Part shown: positions 18,778 through 27,040 of the stretch, piece after piece
Layout of the letters: every line of letters begins with the position of its first letter
How positions within the stretch are numbered: the first letter of the stretch is position 1
NCBI GenBank assembly: GCA_023418995.1
Contig: JAEZYP010000044.1
Coordinates: forward strand, 372,001-436,000
Direction of reading: 5' to 3'
Length of the DNA: 64,000 nt
Source: Bacillota bacterium
GTDB lineage: Bacteria > Bacillota > Clostridia > Oscillospirales > Acutalibacteraceae
Translations under genes and position numbers: made by a program
The notes under the pieces: model-generated
What the model was told of the DNA's origin: nothing
What the model saw: only the letters and a program-made list of their open reading frames with translations
Database searches by the model: none

Positions 18778-19487
18778 TCTTTCGCACCGCCGTCCATCAG
18801 TTTTACTGTCTCGCCTTGGCTTCCGCCCTCTATGCGAATCCTTTTTCCCTTTACCAGCTCCAGAATCGCCAGAAAGGTTGCAACTAGATCTGACTTTTCC
18901 TGTTTTTCCTGAAATAATGTATCGTATCTTAGCTCTCTGGTTCTCCAAAGGCGGCGAAGAACATAAATAACCCGAGAGGCTACCGATACAATCCTGTGTG
19001 ATACAATGCCTGAAAACGCCTCTGGCGGCGGCGGTAAAAATCGTTTCCCCCGCCCAGCCGCATTAAAGTAGGCTGATAGGATTTCATCCGGTCTATGCTG
19101 CCGCTGATAGGTTTGGTCAAATTCTATTTCAGCGGGCTTGCGGGTGAAAGTGTTAAAATTAAAACTCTCTGATAAAAGCATAGAAATACGCTTGCATTCC
19201 TGATATTCCAGCAGTTGACCGCTGAGCTCGCGCTGAAGCTCTTCCGCCTCTTCATGCTTCGGCAATAGGTATACCGTTTTAATGTAAACCAGACGAGCAG
19301 CCATTTCCAGGAATTCACTGGCAACATCCATATCCTGTTCTTTCATTGCATTGATATGTTCCATATACTGATCAAGCAGCTCGGAAATTTGAATATCACA
19401 GACATTCAGCTTATTTTTTCCGATCAAATAGAGAAGCAGATCTAGCGGGCCTTCGAACAAGGGCAATTTATAGGATAGTTTTTCCAT
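18747..19487 (-). CDS. scpA: Segregation and condensation protein A
   Basis: Kleisin subunit of the SMC complex that bridges the ATPase heads during chromosome organisation. The kleisin N-terminus (KLPLFEGPLDLLLYLI) is unmistakable, followed by helical segments and a C-terminal winged helix (LELVKGKRIRIE). The start is taken at the ATG 19487, with AAGGCG about 7 bases upstream; a GTG two codons earlier is too close to that ribosome site. It is followed by overlapping scpB. Confidence 0.93.
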   Translation of the reverse strand: MEKLSYKLPLFEGPLDLLLYLIGKNKLNVCDIQISELLDQYMEHINAMKEQDMDVASEFLEMAARLVYIKTVYLLPKHEEAEELQRELSGQLLEYQECKRISMLLSESFNFNTFTRKPAEIEFDQTYQRQHRPDEILSAYFNAAGRGKRFLPPPPEAFSGIVSHRIVSVASRVIYVLRRLWRTRELRYDTLFQEKQEKSDLVATFLAILELVKGKRIRIEGGSQGETVKLMDGGAKDWKLKSYKEP

Positions 19488-19499
19488 AAACACTCGCCT

Positions 19500-20192
19500 T
19501 TATAACAAACCAAGGAGCTGATAAGGGAGCTGCGCCAGCCACAATACACCGTTAAAAAACACGCCCTGCAGATAATTGAGCGGACCACTGAGAACTCCGC
19601 TGAACAGAATTAAAAACGCCACCATTACGATATAGTTCTGATATCTGTAATAATTATAAAGGGTCTTGTTCGACAAAAAAGCACCCAGAATTTTTGAACC
19701 GTCAAGCGGCGGTAGCGGTATCAGGTTAAACACCGCCAGCGCAACATTGATGGAAATATACGCGCCGAAAAAGCGATGGACAAAAACAGGGAGAGCTTCC
19801 CGAAAATTAATCAAGAGACCGATATAAATCAGAGCGCCAACCAAAGAAGCCAGAAGATTGGATACCGGCCCCGCTAATGCGGTAATTGCCATATCACGCT
19901 TAGGATTCTTGAAATATCGGGTATCCACCGGAACCGGTTTTGCCCAGCCGAAACCAAACAGCAGCAGAAACAGGGCGCCAATCGGATCAATGCTGGTAAC
20001 AGGATTGAGCGTAATTCGACCCTGATACCGCGCGGTATTATCCCCCAACTTATAGGCAATCCAGCCATGAGCGCATTCATGAAGAGGCAGAATACAAAAT
20101 ATAATAAACAAAGTAGCCAATATCTGGGAAATAACGCTAGCCAAATCAACTGGCTGCCCTGAAAAAATATTGCGTAACATATCAATCAGCAT
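19500..20192 (-). CDS. Site-2 protease family protein (peptidase M50)
   Basis: Intramembrane zinc metalloprotease-like protein of the YwhC/M50 group. Several hydrophobic helices carry the HECAH zinc motif (near residue 43) and the second motif NLIPLPPLDGSKIL. 230 aa is the usual size of the short family without PDZ domains. It is the first gene of the scpAB-ytfJ-dacF-rluB operon; physiological substrate unknown. Confidence 0.88.
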   Translation of the reverse strand: MLIDMLRNIFSGQPVDLASVISQILATLFIIFCILPLHECAHGWIAYKLGDNTARYQGRITLNPVTSIDPIGALFLLLFGFGWAKPVPVDTRYFKNPKRDMAITALAGPVSNLLASLVGALIYIGLLINFREALPVFVHRFFGAYISINVALAVFNLIPLPPLDGSKILGAFLSNKTLYNYYRYQNYIVMVAFLILFSGVLSGPLNYLQGVFFNGVLWLAQLPYQLLGLL

Positions 20193-20217
20193 ATCTATAT
20201 CTCCTTTTTATTATGTT

Positions 20218-20246
20218 ATTATAATACTTTGCCGTGGAAAAAACAA
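20218..20246 (-). promoter_or_regulatory. Sigma-A promoter of the M50-scpAB-dacF-rluB operon
   Basis: Minus-strand TTGTTT (20246-20241), 17-base spacer, TATAAT (20223-20218), about 25 bases before the start codon of the M50 gene. Divergent from the rpmB promoter. Confidence 0.7.
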
Positions 20247-20314
20247 GCAAAGTGCTAATTTCCTAGTATTATTGAATTATATCAGACGATATATAAGAAA
20301 ATAAGAAAAAAAGC

Positions 20315-20343
20315 TTGCAATTACGTGCTATATCTGATAAAAT
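20315..20343 (+). promoter_or_regulatory. Sigma-A promoter of rpmB
   Basis: TTGCAA (20315-20320), 17-base spacer, TAAAAT (20338-20343), about 50 bases before the rpmB ATG. The leader contains the AAAGGAGGTG ribosome site. Confidence 0.72.
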
Positions 20344-20392
20344 ACCAATGTTGTAATTATATAAGTAGCCCCTATAAAGGAGGTGCAGATAC

Positions 20393-20581
20393 ATGGCAAA
20401 GTGTGAAGTTTGTGGCAAAGAACTTGTATTTGGTATCAGGGTTTCTCACTCTCATAGACGTTCGAACAGGACCTGGAAACCTAATATTAGACGCGTTAAA
20501 GCAGTTGTTAACGGTACTCCTAAGCGTATTTACGCCTGCACCCGTTGCTTGCGTTCCGGCAAGGTTACCCGTGCTGTCTAA
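20393..20581 (+). CDS. rpmB: 50S ribosomal protein L28
   Basis: 62-aa large-subunit protein with two CxxC pairs (CEVC near the N-terminus, CTRC near the C-terminus), so it is the zinc-binding form. The SHSHRRSNRTWKPNI core is diagnostic. It is monocistronic: its own promoter lies upstream and a strong hairpin terminator lies 22 bases after the stop. Confidence 0.97.
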   Translation: MAKCEVCGKELVFGIRVSHSHRRSNRTWKPNIRRVKAVVNGTPKRIYACTRCLRSGKVTRAV

Positions 20582-20603
20582 TGAAATTCAAACATCAGTT
20601 TAG

Positions 20604-20628
20604 AGGAGCCTGTTAGGGCTCCTTTTTT
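20604..20628 (+). terminator. Intrinsic terminator of rpmB
   Basis: Stem AGGAGCC / GGCTCCT with a 6-base loop followed by a run of T, 22 bases after the rpmB stop codon. Confidence 0.88.
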
Positions 20629-20642
20629 CTGTCTGAAGGAAA

Positions 20643-20698
20643 GGTTCTGCAAGAACCGTGATCCGTGAGAATGAAAATTCAAGATCGTTGATCTTGAA
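20643..20698. repeat. Tandem small hairpins between rpmB and plsY
   Basis: After the rpmB terminator come two perfect hairpins. GGTTC-TGCAA-GAACC is at 20643-20657. TTCAAGATC-GTT-GATCTTGAA, with a 9-bp stem, is at 20678-20698. No gene covers them and I know no function. Confidence 0.5.
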
Positions 20699-20729
20699 GA
20701 TCGCATTTAAATCTCAATTGATAAAGCCG

Positions 20730-20762
20730 AAAGGGCAAACTGTTTAAAGCAGTTTGCCCTTT
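20730..20762 (-). terminator. Hairpin terminator of the der-plsY operon
   Basis: 13-bp perfect inverted repeat (AAAGGGCAAACTG / CAGTTTGCCCTTT) with a 7-base loop, beginning at the plsY stop codon. The T-tract on the minus strand is interrupted (TTTCGGCTTT). Confidence 0.7.
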
Positions 20763-20763
20763 C

Positions 20764-21474
20764 TTACGCTTTTTTGTGAACCGAAATCTTTTTTTCCGTG
20801 CCATTCATAATTCTTCGTATGTTAGTCCTGTGCTTCGTTATTAAAACAACAGCCAGCACTAGAGCAATTGCAGTCGTCACAAGAACATACGTCATGGTAA
20901 CCGAACCTGACGGATTCCCTCTGTGAAAATCAATAAAATAGGTGAATAGAAAATTTGTGATTGGGAAAGCGCCGGCCGCACATATGGAAGATAGAGACAC
21001 AATTTTTGTAATCAAAACAAGGATAATAAAAATTGATATTACAACAATAAAAACCCGCCAGTCAATAAGAGCAATCATTGCCGCGCTGGTCAGTACGCCC
21101 TTTCCACCTTTAAACGCAAAATAGATCGGAAAAATATGACCGATAACACAGAAAACACCTGCGATAAAAGCGCCGTATTGAATTGCAATCATCGGCGCGC
21201 CGCTCAAATTGCAAAAGTAAGCAAAAATAAGTCTGCCAATAACGACAGAAAGCGCCCCCTTCGCAAAGTCAAAAATAAACGTGAACGCAGCCGCCTTAGG
21301 CCCGACCGAGCGAAGGACATTTGTCACACCCGCATTTCCGCTTCCCAACTGGCGAATATCCGTATCATTTTCAAACAACCTTGTAAAAATGATGGAAAAG
21401 CTAAAACTCCCCAGAAAATAAGAGATAACCGCCACCAGAACAGAAGGCAGAGCGAAATCCTTTAAATAATCCAT
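20764..21474 (-). CDS. plsY: Glycerol-3-phosphate acyltransferase PlsY
   Basis: Membrane enzyme that transfers acyl groups from acyl-phosphate to glycerol 3-phosphate, the first step of phospholipid synthesis. The 236-aa protein has five or so membrane helices. The three conserved loops are visible: GSFSFSIIF, the glycine-rich LGSGNAGVTNVLR, and FKGGKGVLT. The C-terminal tail is basic. It follows der by 14 bases. Confidence 0.94.
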   Translation of the reverse strand: MDYLKDFALPSVLVAVISYFLGSFSFSIIFTRLFENDTDIRQLGSGNAGVTNVLRSVGPKAAAFTFIFDFAKGALSVVIGRLIFAYFCNLSGAPMIAIQYGAFIAGVFCVIGHIFPIYFAFKGGKGVLTSAAMIALIDWRVFIVVISIFIILVLITKIVSLSSICAAGAFPITNFLFTYFIDFHRGNPSGSVTMTYVLVTTAIALVLAVVLITKHRTNIRRIMNGTEKKISVHKKA

Positions 21475-21488
21475 CCTTCAAATCCCCT

Positions 21489-22811
21489 TTATTTATCTCC
21501 GCGCTCTCGCACAATAAATCGGATTGGAGTTCCTTCCAACCCAAATGTTTCACGAATCCTGTTTTCCAAATATCTTTGATAAGAAAAATGGAACAAATCC
21601 GCTGAATTCACAAAACAAACAAAAGTAGGCGGCTTTGTGGAAGCCTGAGTCATATAATATATTTTCAATCTTCTTCCCTTGTCCGTAGGGGGCTGCACCC
21701 TTGCAACTGCCTGCGCTAGAACATCGTTCAGCATTCCGGTGGTAATACGAATTGCGTTTGAATTAGCAACATGCTTGATTAATTCAAAAAGTCGGTCAAG
21801 CCGCTGCCCTGTTTTTGCTGAGATAAAAATCATCGGTGCATACGACATAAACGAAAAATCTTTTTCCAGTCTATTCCGGTAATCGATCATGGTATGGTCA
21901 TCTTTTTCGATTGCATCCCACTTATTGACAACAATGACACACCCTTTTCCTGCCTCATGCGCCAAGCCTGCCACCTTGGAATCCTGGTCCGTAAAACCGA
22001 CTGTGGCATCGATCATAATCACACATACGTCCGCGCGTTCTATAGCCATCTGAGCCCGTATAACGCTATATTTTTCAATAGAGTCATCCACCTTGTTCTT
22101 CCTGCGCAGGCCGGCTGTGTCAATCAGCATAAACTGTCCGTACTGATTTTGAATGGCTGTGTCAATTGCGTCTCTGGTGGTACCGGCAATATCGGATACA
22201 ATGCATCGCTCTTCTCCTGAAATTTTATTGACAAGAGACGATTTTCCGACATTGGGCTTTCCGATAATGGCAACTTTTATCAGCTCTCCTTCATCATCCT
22301 CTTCTTCCTGTGCAGGAAGCTCCCGGATCACCAAGTCCAATAAATCGCCCGTGCCATGACCATGTACCGAAGAAACCGGTACCGGATCCCCAAGCCCCAA
22401 ATTGTAAAACTCATAGAACTCAGCCGGCGGATTTCCAACTGTATCACATTTGTTAACACACAAGATAACCGGTCTCCCGCTCTTTAAAAGCATAGCTGCA
22501 ACATCTGAATCCGTAGCGACCACTCCGGTTCTGATATCTGTAACCAACAAGATAACGTCAGCCGCATCGATAGCCAGCTCCGCCTGAAGCCGCATTTGTG
22601 ATAAAATTACGTCGCTGGTGTTTGGTTCAATACCGCCGGTATCGACAATAGAAAACTTTCTGCCGCACCATTCACAATCTCCATATATCCTGTCACGCGT
22701 AACACCGGGCGTATCATCTACGATGGAAAGTCGCTGCCCGATTAATTTGTTAAAAAGAGTAGATTTCCCCACATTGGGTCTGCCTACAATTGCAACCACC
22801 GGTTTAGACAT
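21489..22811 (-). CDS. der: Ribosome biogenesis GTPase Der
   Basis: Essential double GTPase (EngA) for 50S assembly. The first G domain has GRPNVGKST, DTGG and NKCD. The second has GKPNVGKSS, DTAG and NKWD. The C-terminal KH-like domain ends the 440-aa protein. The ATG at 22811 has GGGAGTG upstream and overlaps the end of the DUF512 gene by 8 bases; a GTG three codons earlier lies within the ribosome site. Confidence 0.96.
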   Translation of the reverse strand: MSKPVVAIVGRPNVGKSTLFNKLIGQRLSIVDDTPGVTRDRIYGDCEWCGRKFSIVDTGGIEPNTSDVILSQMRLQAELAIDAADVILLVTDIRTGVVATDSDVAAMLLKSGRPVILCVNKCDTVGNPPAEFYEFYNLGLGDPVPVSSVHGHGTGDLLDLVIRELPAQEEEDDEGELIKVAIIGKPNVGKSSLVNKISGEERCIVSDIAGTTRDAIDTAIQNQYGQFMLIDTAGLRRKNKVDDSIEKYSVIRAQMAIERADVCVIMIDATVGFTDQDSKVAGLAHEAGKGCVIVVNKWDAIEKDDHTMIDYRNRLEKDFSFMSYAPMIFISAKTGQRLDRLFELIKHVANSNAIRITTGMLNDVLAQAVARVQPPTDKGRRLKIYYMTQASTKPPTFVCFVNSADLFHFSYQRYLENRIRETFGLEGTPIRFIVRERGDK

Positions 22812-24120
22812 TGTTATCACTCCCTAAAATTGCATTCAAAAGCTCATATCCGTCATTGGGTATGGGAACTGCCTTTATCTTTAAAGACGCTTCAATATCC
22901 TTGAGCGAAACGTCGTCAAGAAAAATATCTCCTTCACTTCGGAGCATTACGGCGGGTAAAATTAGCTCATCCCCTAAGTCAATGTCCTTAAGCTGTTCTA
23001 TAATATCCTTTCCGGTTATTAATCCGGACACGTTGATAGTATGACCAAAAAAGTTATTTACGATTGGAACGACGTTACAGGTTAAATTATTGCATTTTCC
23101 CCTTAATTCGTCAAGTAAGTCATTCAGAAATAAATGAACCGCCGTCCCGGTAATCATGGTTACTTTCCGTTTTTTATGAAGCTGTTCAAAATCCTCAAGC
23201 GCCTGCTCAAATTCCTGTTTTAAATTCGCCATCAACCCCACGCCATTTTCGAGCTGGTCAAAATCGCCGTAGAATTCCGCAGAGGGGATCGGGCGCTCGG
23301 CCTTCAAATAAAATTCATCCGCAGCGTAACAGATTCGTTCTCCGTATTCCTTTTCAAATTCATCGCCGTATTTTTCCGCTATAGCCAACACTTCATCCGC
23401 TGAAGCTTTGTTATAGGATTCCAACGGGAAAAGGCCTTCCCGATATTTCGAAAGCCCAACAGGAACAAGCGCAATGCTTTGCACGGAAGGGAACAATTTT
23501 CCGAGGTCAATTAGGCTCCGTTCCAGTTCCTTTCCGTCGTTTATCCCTTTGCACAGCACCAGCTGGCAGTTTATTTTGATCCCCGCTTCTGCAAGCCGAT
23601 ATAATATTTCGAGCGATTTTCCGGCAAACCGGTTTCCCATCATTTTAACCCGAAGCTCCGGATTCATGGTATGAACCGAGATATTAATCGGGCTAATATG
23701 CATTTTAATAATGCGTTCCACATCACGTTCCTTCATATTGGTGAGCGTAATATAGTTTCCAAACAAAAAAGAAAGACGGGTATCGTCATCCTTAAAATAC
23801 AGACTGCTTCGCATTCCTTTTGGTAATTGATCGATAAAGCAAAAAATACATCGGTTGCAGCAGGAATGCTGCTGATCCATCAAATAGGTTTCAAATTCCA
23901 ATCCAATGGATTCATATTCCCCCTTTTTTATAATAACGGTTCGCTCAATTTGCTTCTCATCCAATAATACAATAGAAAGGGTTCTGCTTGTCTCGTAAAA
24001 CCGATAATCTAAAATATCGTAAATATCGTTTGAATTCACAGAAACCAGCATCTCTCCGGGGCATATTTTTGCTTTCTCCGCGAGGCTGTCTTTATCGACT
24101 GAAATGATTTTTACTGGCAT
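22804..24120 (-). CDS. DUF512 radical-SAM-like iron-sulfur protein
   Basis: Protein of the DUF512/TIGR03279-like family: an N-terminal PDZ-like domain (SVDKDSLAEKAKICPGEMLVSVN), then a cysteine motif (HSCCNRCIFCFIDQLPKGMR, about 85-104) that resembles a radical-SAM cluster site, then the DUF512 region. Function is unknown. It is often, as here, encoded immediately upstream of der. 438 aa is the normal length. Confidence 0.85.
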   Translation of the reverse strand: MPVKIISVDKDSLAEKAKICPGEMLVSVNSNDIYDILDYRFYETSRTLSIVLLDEKQIERTVIIKKGEYESIGLEFETYLMDQQHSCCNRCIFCFIDQLPKGMRSSLYFKDDDTRLSFLFGNYITLTNMKERDVERIIKMHISPINISVHTMNPELRVKMMGNRFAGKSLEILYRLAEAGIKINCQLVLCKGINDGKELERSLIDLGKLFPSVQSIALVPVGLSKYREGLFPLESYNKASADEVLAIAEKYGDEFEKEYGERICYAADEFYLKAERPIPSAEFYGDFDQLENGVGLMANLKQEFEQALEDFEQLHKKRKVTMITGTAVHLFLNDLLDELRGKCNNLTCNVVPIVNNFFGHTINVSGLITGKDIIEQLKDIDLGDELILPAVMLRSEGDIFLDDVSLKDIEASLKIKAVPIPNDGYELLNAILGSDNNV

Positions 24121-24200
24121 GGTCGCTCCTTAATAATGTCTTGTAAAAAAATAAGAGAAGGATTACTCCTTCTCTACATTTCCGGAAATCAAGTAAAGGC

Positions 24201-24383
24201 TTAAGCCTCTTTCTTAATAACTTCCCTGCCGTTGTAGTAACCACAACTACCGCAAACTCTGTGTGGAGTTTTAAACTCGCCGCATTTCGGACATTTCACC
24301 AGAGCCGGAGCACTAATCTTCCAAACATTTGAACGTCTTTTATTCTGCCTTGCGCTGGATACTTTTCTCTTTGGTACCGCCAT
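24201..24383 (-). CDS. rpmF: 50S ribosomal protein L32
   Basis: 60-aa protein beginning MAVPKRKVSSARQNKRRSN, with a four-cysteine zinc ribbon (CPKCG and CGSCG). The ATG at 24383 has GGAGG 8 bases upstream. The three-codon longer frame overlaps the ribosome site. It is co-transcribed with the DUF177 gene, the widespread yceD-rpmF pair. Confidence 0.97.
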   Translation of the reverse strand: MAVPKRKVSSARQNKRRSNVWKISAPALVKCPKCGEFKTPHRVCGSCGYYNGREVIKKEA

Positions 24384-24410
24384 TGTCAGCACCTCCTTAT
24401 AAAACTCGGG

Positions 24411-24908
24411 CTAATCTATCAGCTTTTTAAGAACCTCCAAGCGAGGGTCAACCTGATGCAAATCACAATTACATGCTCCATCATTTAAATTCTTACCACA
24501 AATGGAGCAAAGACCTTTGCAATCTTCACTGCATAAAAACTTGGTCGGGAGTTCAAGCAATATATCCGCTCGAATCAGCTCGTCCAAATCCAGCTTGTCA
24601 TCCGGAACCTGGATGTAATCATCATTGTCGTCTTCGTTTTCCAAAGACAAAACAAGAACATGAGAAAATGTAAATTGATATTGCTTATCGATTTGTTTTG
24701 TGCATCGGTCACACGGAATAGAAAATTGGAACGAAACCTCTGCATGCAACTGAGCAAAGCCATTGCAAGCTTTAACAATGCCCTTAACCGACACAGGAGA
24801 AATAAACGGATAATACCCGTTAATATCGGTAGAGGAAAAGTCCATATTATAATCAAAGGTTACATTCGACTGCTCACCGGAAAAGACCTTTTTTAAATCA
24901 AGAAGCAT
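24411..24908 (-). CDS. DUF177 (YceD-like) protein
   Basis: 165-aa protein of the DUF177 family, linked to 23S rRNA metabolism or processing and almost always upstream of rpmF. It has a CDRC pair near residue 70 and a C-terminal cysteine-rich segment (CSEDCKGLCSICGKN, then CNC) that probably binds zinc. ATG at 24908 with GAGGTG upstream. The 6-codon longer frame has no ribosome site. Confidence 0.88.
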   Translation of the reverse strand: MLLDLKKVFSGEQSNVTFDYNMDFSSTDINGYYPFISPVSVKGIVKACNGFAQLHAEVSFQFSIPCDRCTKQIDKQYQFTFSHVLVLSLENEDDNDDYIQVPDDKLDLDELIRADILLELPTKFLCSEDCKGLCSICGKNLNDGACNCDLHQVDPRLEVLKKLID

Positions 24909-24934
24909 AATACACCTCAGTGCCACATTAAATC

Positions 24935-24963
24935 ATTATACAGATTTACCCTGACTTTGTCAA
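24935..24963 (-). promoter_or_regulatory. Consensus sigma-A promoter of DUF177-rpmF
   Basis: Perfect TTGACA (24963-24958), 17-base spacer, perfect TATAAT (24940-24935), about 30 bases upstream of the DUF177 ATG. One of the strongest predicted promoters of the window. Confidence 0.88.
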
Positions 24964-25007
24964 TAGGTAATTCGGGGAGATTCATATAATTCCGAGAGAA
25001 TTACAAA

Positions 25008-25045
25008 GATACTGTCGGTGGCTTATTTAAGCCACCGACAGTATC
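25008..25045 (-). terminator. Hairpin terminator after the pgi / P-loop gene pair
   Basis: 18-bp perfect inverted repeat (starting GATACTGTCGGTGGCTTA) with a very short TT loop, just after the P-loop gene. T-rich sequence follows only weakly on the minus strand. Confidence 0.72.
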
Positions 25046-25068
25046 GGATAAAATTAAGGAATCACGGG

Positions 25069-25485
25069 TTAAATCTGTACTGCAACGGAATTGATTTCTT
25101 CTGGAAGTTCGTTTGTATCCAAAGAAACCAACAAGGTAATCTTAGTATCTGCAAGAGTTGAAAGAGCATTCATCTTCTCTGCAAAGGATATGAAGGCTTT
25201 CGTGTCCTTTCCGATTATTTTCAATGTAGAATCTACAAAGATATCGGTAACATCATAGTTACCGGCGCAAATACCGCTGATAAATCCGCACAATGCGTCC
25301 GTACCCTGAATTCCATAAGCGTCGGTATCGATCAGCCTTGCCTGATGGGAAATGTCATAAGTCAGTTTCAAACCTTTTTCGATAACTACTACGTTGCCGT
25401 TTGATTTTTCAATTGCCTGGTTTGCGTTTTCAATGAGTTTTTTTGTCTTTCCGGAACCTTTTTTGCCTACGATAAGAGTGATCAT
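25069..25485 (-). CDS. Small P-loop ATPase-like protein, function unknown
   Basis: 138-aa soluble protein that starts with an ATP-binding P-loop (ITLIVGKKGSGKT). A Walker B-like hydrophobic strand ending in aspartate (DIFVDSTLKI) follows. No other domain is recognisable. The ATG at 25485 has GGGGGAG 7 bases upstream. It follows pgi by about 55 bases and shares the terminator, but nothing in the sequence links it to glycolysis. Similar short P-loop proteins occur in clostridia without an assigned role. Confidence 0.75.
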   Translation of the reverse strand: MITLIVGKKGSGKTKKLIENANQAIEKSNGNVVVIEKGLKLTYDISHQARLIDTDAYGIQGTDALCGFISGICAGNYDVTDIFVDSTLKIIGKDTKAFISFAEKMNALSTLADTKITLLVSLDTNELPEEINSVAVQI

Positions 25486-25540
25486 GTAGAAACTCCCCCT
25501 ATATTTATTTATTTTCTGCAAATCGGGTGAATCACAGAGC

Positions 25541-26881
25541 TTACTTTTTCAGTCTTGCTTCAAGAGCTTCCCTTTCTGATTCATAACCCGGCTTGCCAAG
25601 TAAAGCAAACATATTTTTCTTGTAGCTTTCAACACCCGGCTGGTCAAATGGATTAACCCCCATCATATAGCCGGAGATTGCGCATGCTTTTTCAAAGAAG
25701 TAAATCATGTACCCCAGTGTATCCTCTGAGAAATCGGGAGCATGGAGAACAGCATTTGGTACTCCGCCATCCGTATGAGCCAAAACGGTTCCTTCAAAAG
25801 CTTTTTCGTTAATGTATGCCATGCTTTTGCCTTCCAAAAAGTTTAAACCATCTACATTTTCCGGGTCATTGCCAATAAAAAGATCTTGCTTCGCCTTATC
25901 CATCAAAACGACCGTTTCAAACAGAGTGCGTTTGCCATCCTGAATATATTGTCCCATAGAATGAAGGTCGGTTGAAAAAACAACAGAAGCCGGGAACAGT
26001 CCCTTAAAATCCTTGCCCTCGCTTTCGCCGAAGAGTTGTTTCCACCACTCACACATCAGGGTATAACGGGGCTCATAGCTTACCAGAACTTCTATTTCTT
26101 TTCCTTTGCGATATAAGATATTTCTTGCTGCAGCGTATTGATAGCAAGGATTCTCAGAAAGGTTCGGATTGCTCAACTCTTTTTGTGCCTTTGCCGCACC
26201 AGCCATCAAAGCATCGATATTAGCGCCACTGACCGCAATCGGAAGAAGACCTACAGCAGTCAAAACAGAATATCTGCCGCCGACATCGTCCGGAACAACA
26301 AAGGACTCATAGCCTTCCTTTACAGCAAGCTGCTTCAATGTTCCTCGCGCTTTATCAGTTGTACAATAAATTCTTTTACGAGCTTCTTCCTTTCCGTACT
26401 TCTTTTCCAGATATTCGCGGAAAACACGGAAAGCGATTGCCGGTTCCGTTGTAGTACCGGATTTCGAAATCATATTGATAGAAACATTCTTGCCTTCACA
26501 TATCTCCAGCAACTCGCTCAAAGCGGTTGAACTGATGCTGTTTCCTGTAAAATAAATATCCGGCGTATCCTTTTTTAGCGCATTATAATTCTGAGACCTT
26601 AAAAATTCAATTGCCGCACGCGCTCCTAAATAAGAGCCTCCAATTCCAATTACAATAAAAATATCGGTATCAGATTTAATCTTATTCGCAGCTGCCTTTA
26701 TTCTTGAAAATTCGTCTTTATCATAATCCGTAGGAAGATTCACCCAACCGATAAAATCATTTCCCATACCGGTTCCATCATGAATCATATCATGGGCAAG
26801 CTTAACCTGCGGAGCAATGGCAGAAAATTCTTTTTCATCAATGAAACGAGATAAATGCTGTGCATCGAATTGAATAGACAT
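25541..26881 (-). CDS. pgi: Glucose-6-phosphate isomerase
   Basis: Interconverts glucose 6-phosphate and fructose 6-phosphate in glycolysis. The 446-aa protein is of the short bacterial type. It contains IGIGGSYLGARA near residue 75, the SKSGTTTEPA phosphate-binding motif, GGRYSVLTAVGLLP and the C-terminal GVESYKKNMFALLG signature with the catalytic lysine. It has its own promoter. Confidence 0.97.
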   Translation of the reverse strand: MSIQFDAQHLSRFIDEKEFSAIAPQVKLAHDMIHDGTGMGNDFIGWVNLPTDYDKDEFSRIKAAANKIKSDTDIFIVIGIGGSYLGARAAIEFLRSQNYNALKKDTPDIYFTGNSISSTALSELLEICEGKNVSINMISKSGTTTEPAIAFRVFREYLEKKYGKEEARKRIYCTTDKARGTLKQLAVKEGYESFVVPDDVGGRYSVLTAVGLLPIAVSGANIDALMAGAAKAQKELSNPNLSENPCYQYAAARNILYRKGKEIEVLVSYEPRYTLMCEWWKQLFGESEGKDFKGLFPASVVFSTDLHSMGQYIQDGKRTLFETVVLMDKAKQDLFIGNDPENVDGLNFLEGKSMAYINEKAFEGTVLAHTDGGVPNAVLHAPDFSEDTLGYMIYFFEKACAISGYMMGVNPFDQPGVESYKKNMFALLGKPGYESEREALEARLKK

Positions 26882-26917
26882 ATCGTAACCTCCTAAATAT
26901 TGCTCTGACCTAAATAT

Positions 26918-26946
26918 ATATTACAATATATTGTAAGCATTTGCAA
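26918..26946 (-). promoter_or_regulatory. Sigma-A promoter of pgi
   Basis: Minus-strand TTGCAA (26946-26941), 17-base spacer, TAATAT (26923-26918), about 37 bases upstream of the pgi start. Confidence 0.72.
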
Positions 26947-27040
26947 GGAGGAGTACTATATTTAAATATTTTTTCATGGATTTTATTTTCTATGATTTTA
27001 GCTTTTTTTAAAAAATTATTTGCATTTTTTACTCGAGCTT

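Noticed and set aside
18777..18948. 57-residue N-terminal extension of ScpB
   Set aside because: Lies inside scpA, is basic and unlike ScpB; the TTG at 18777 restores the family start.
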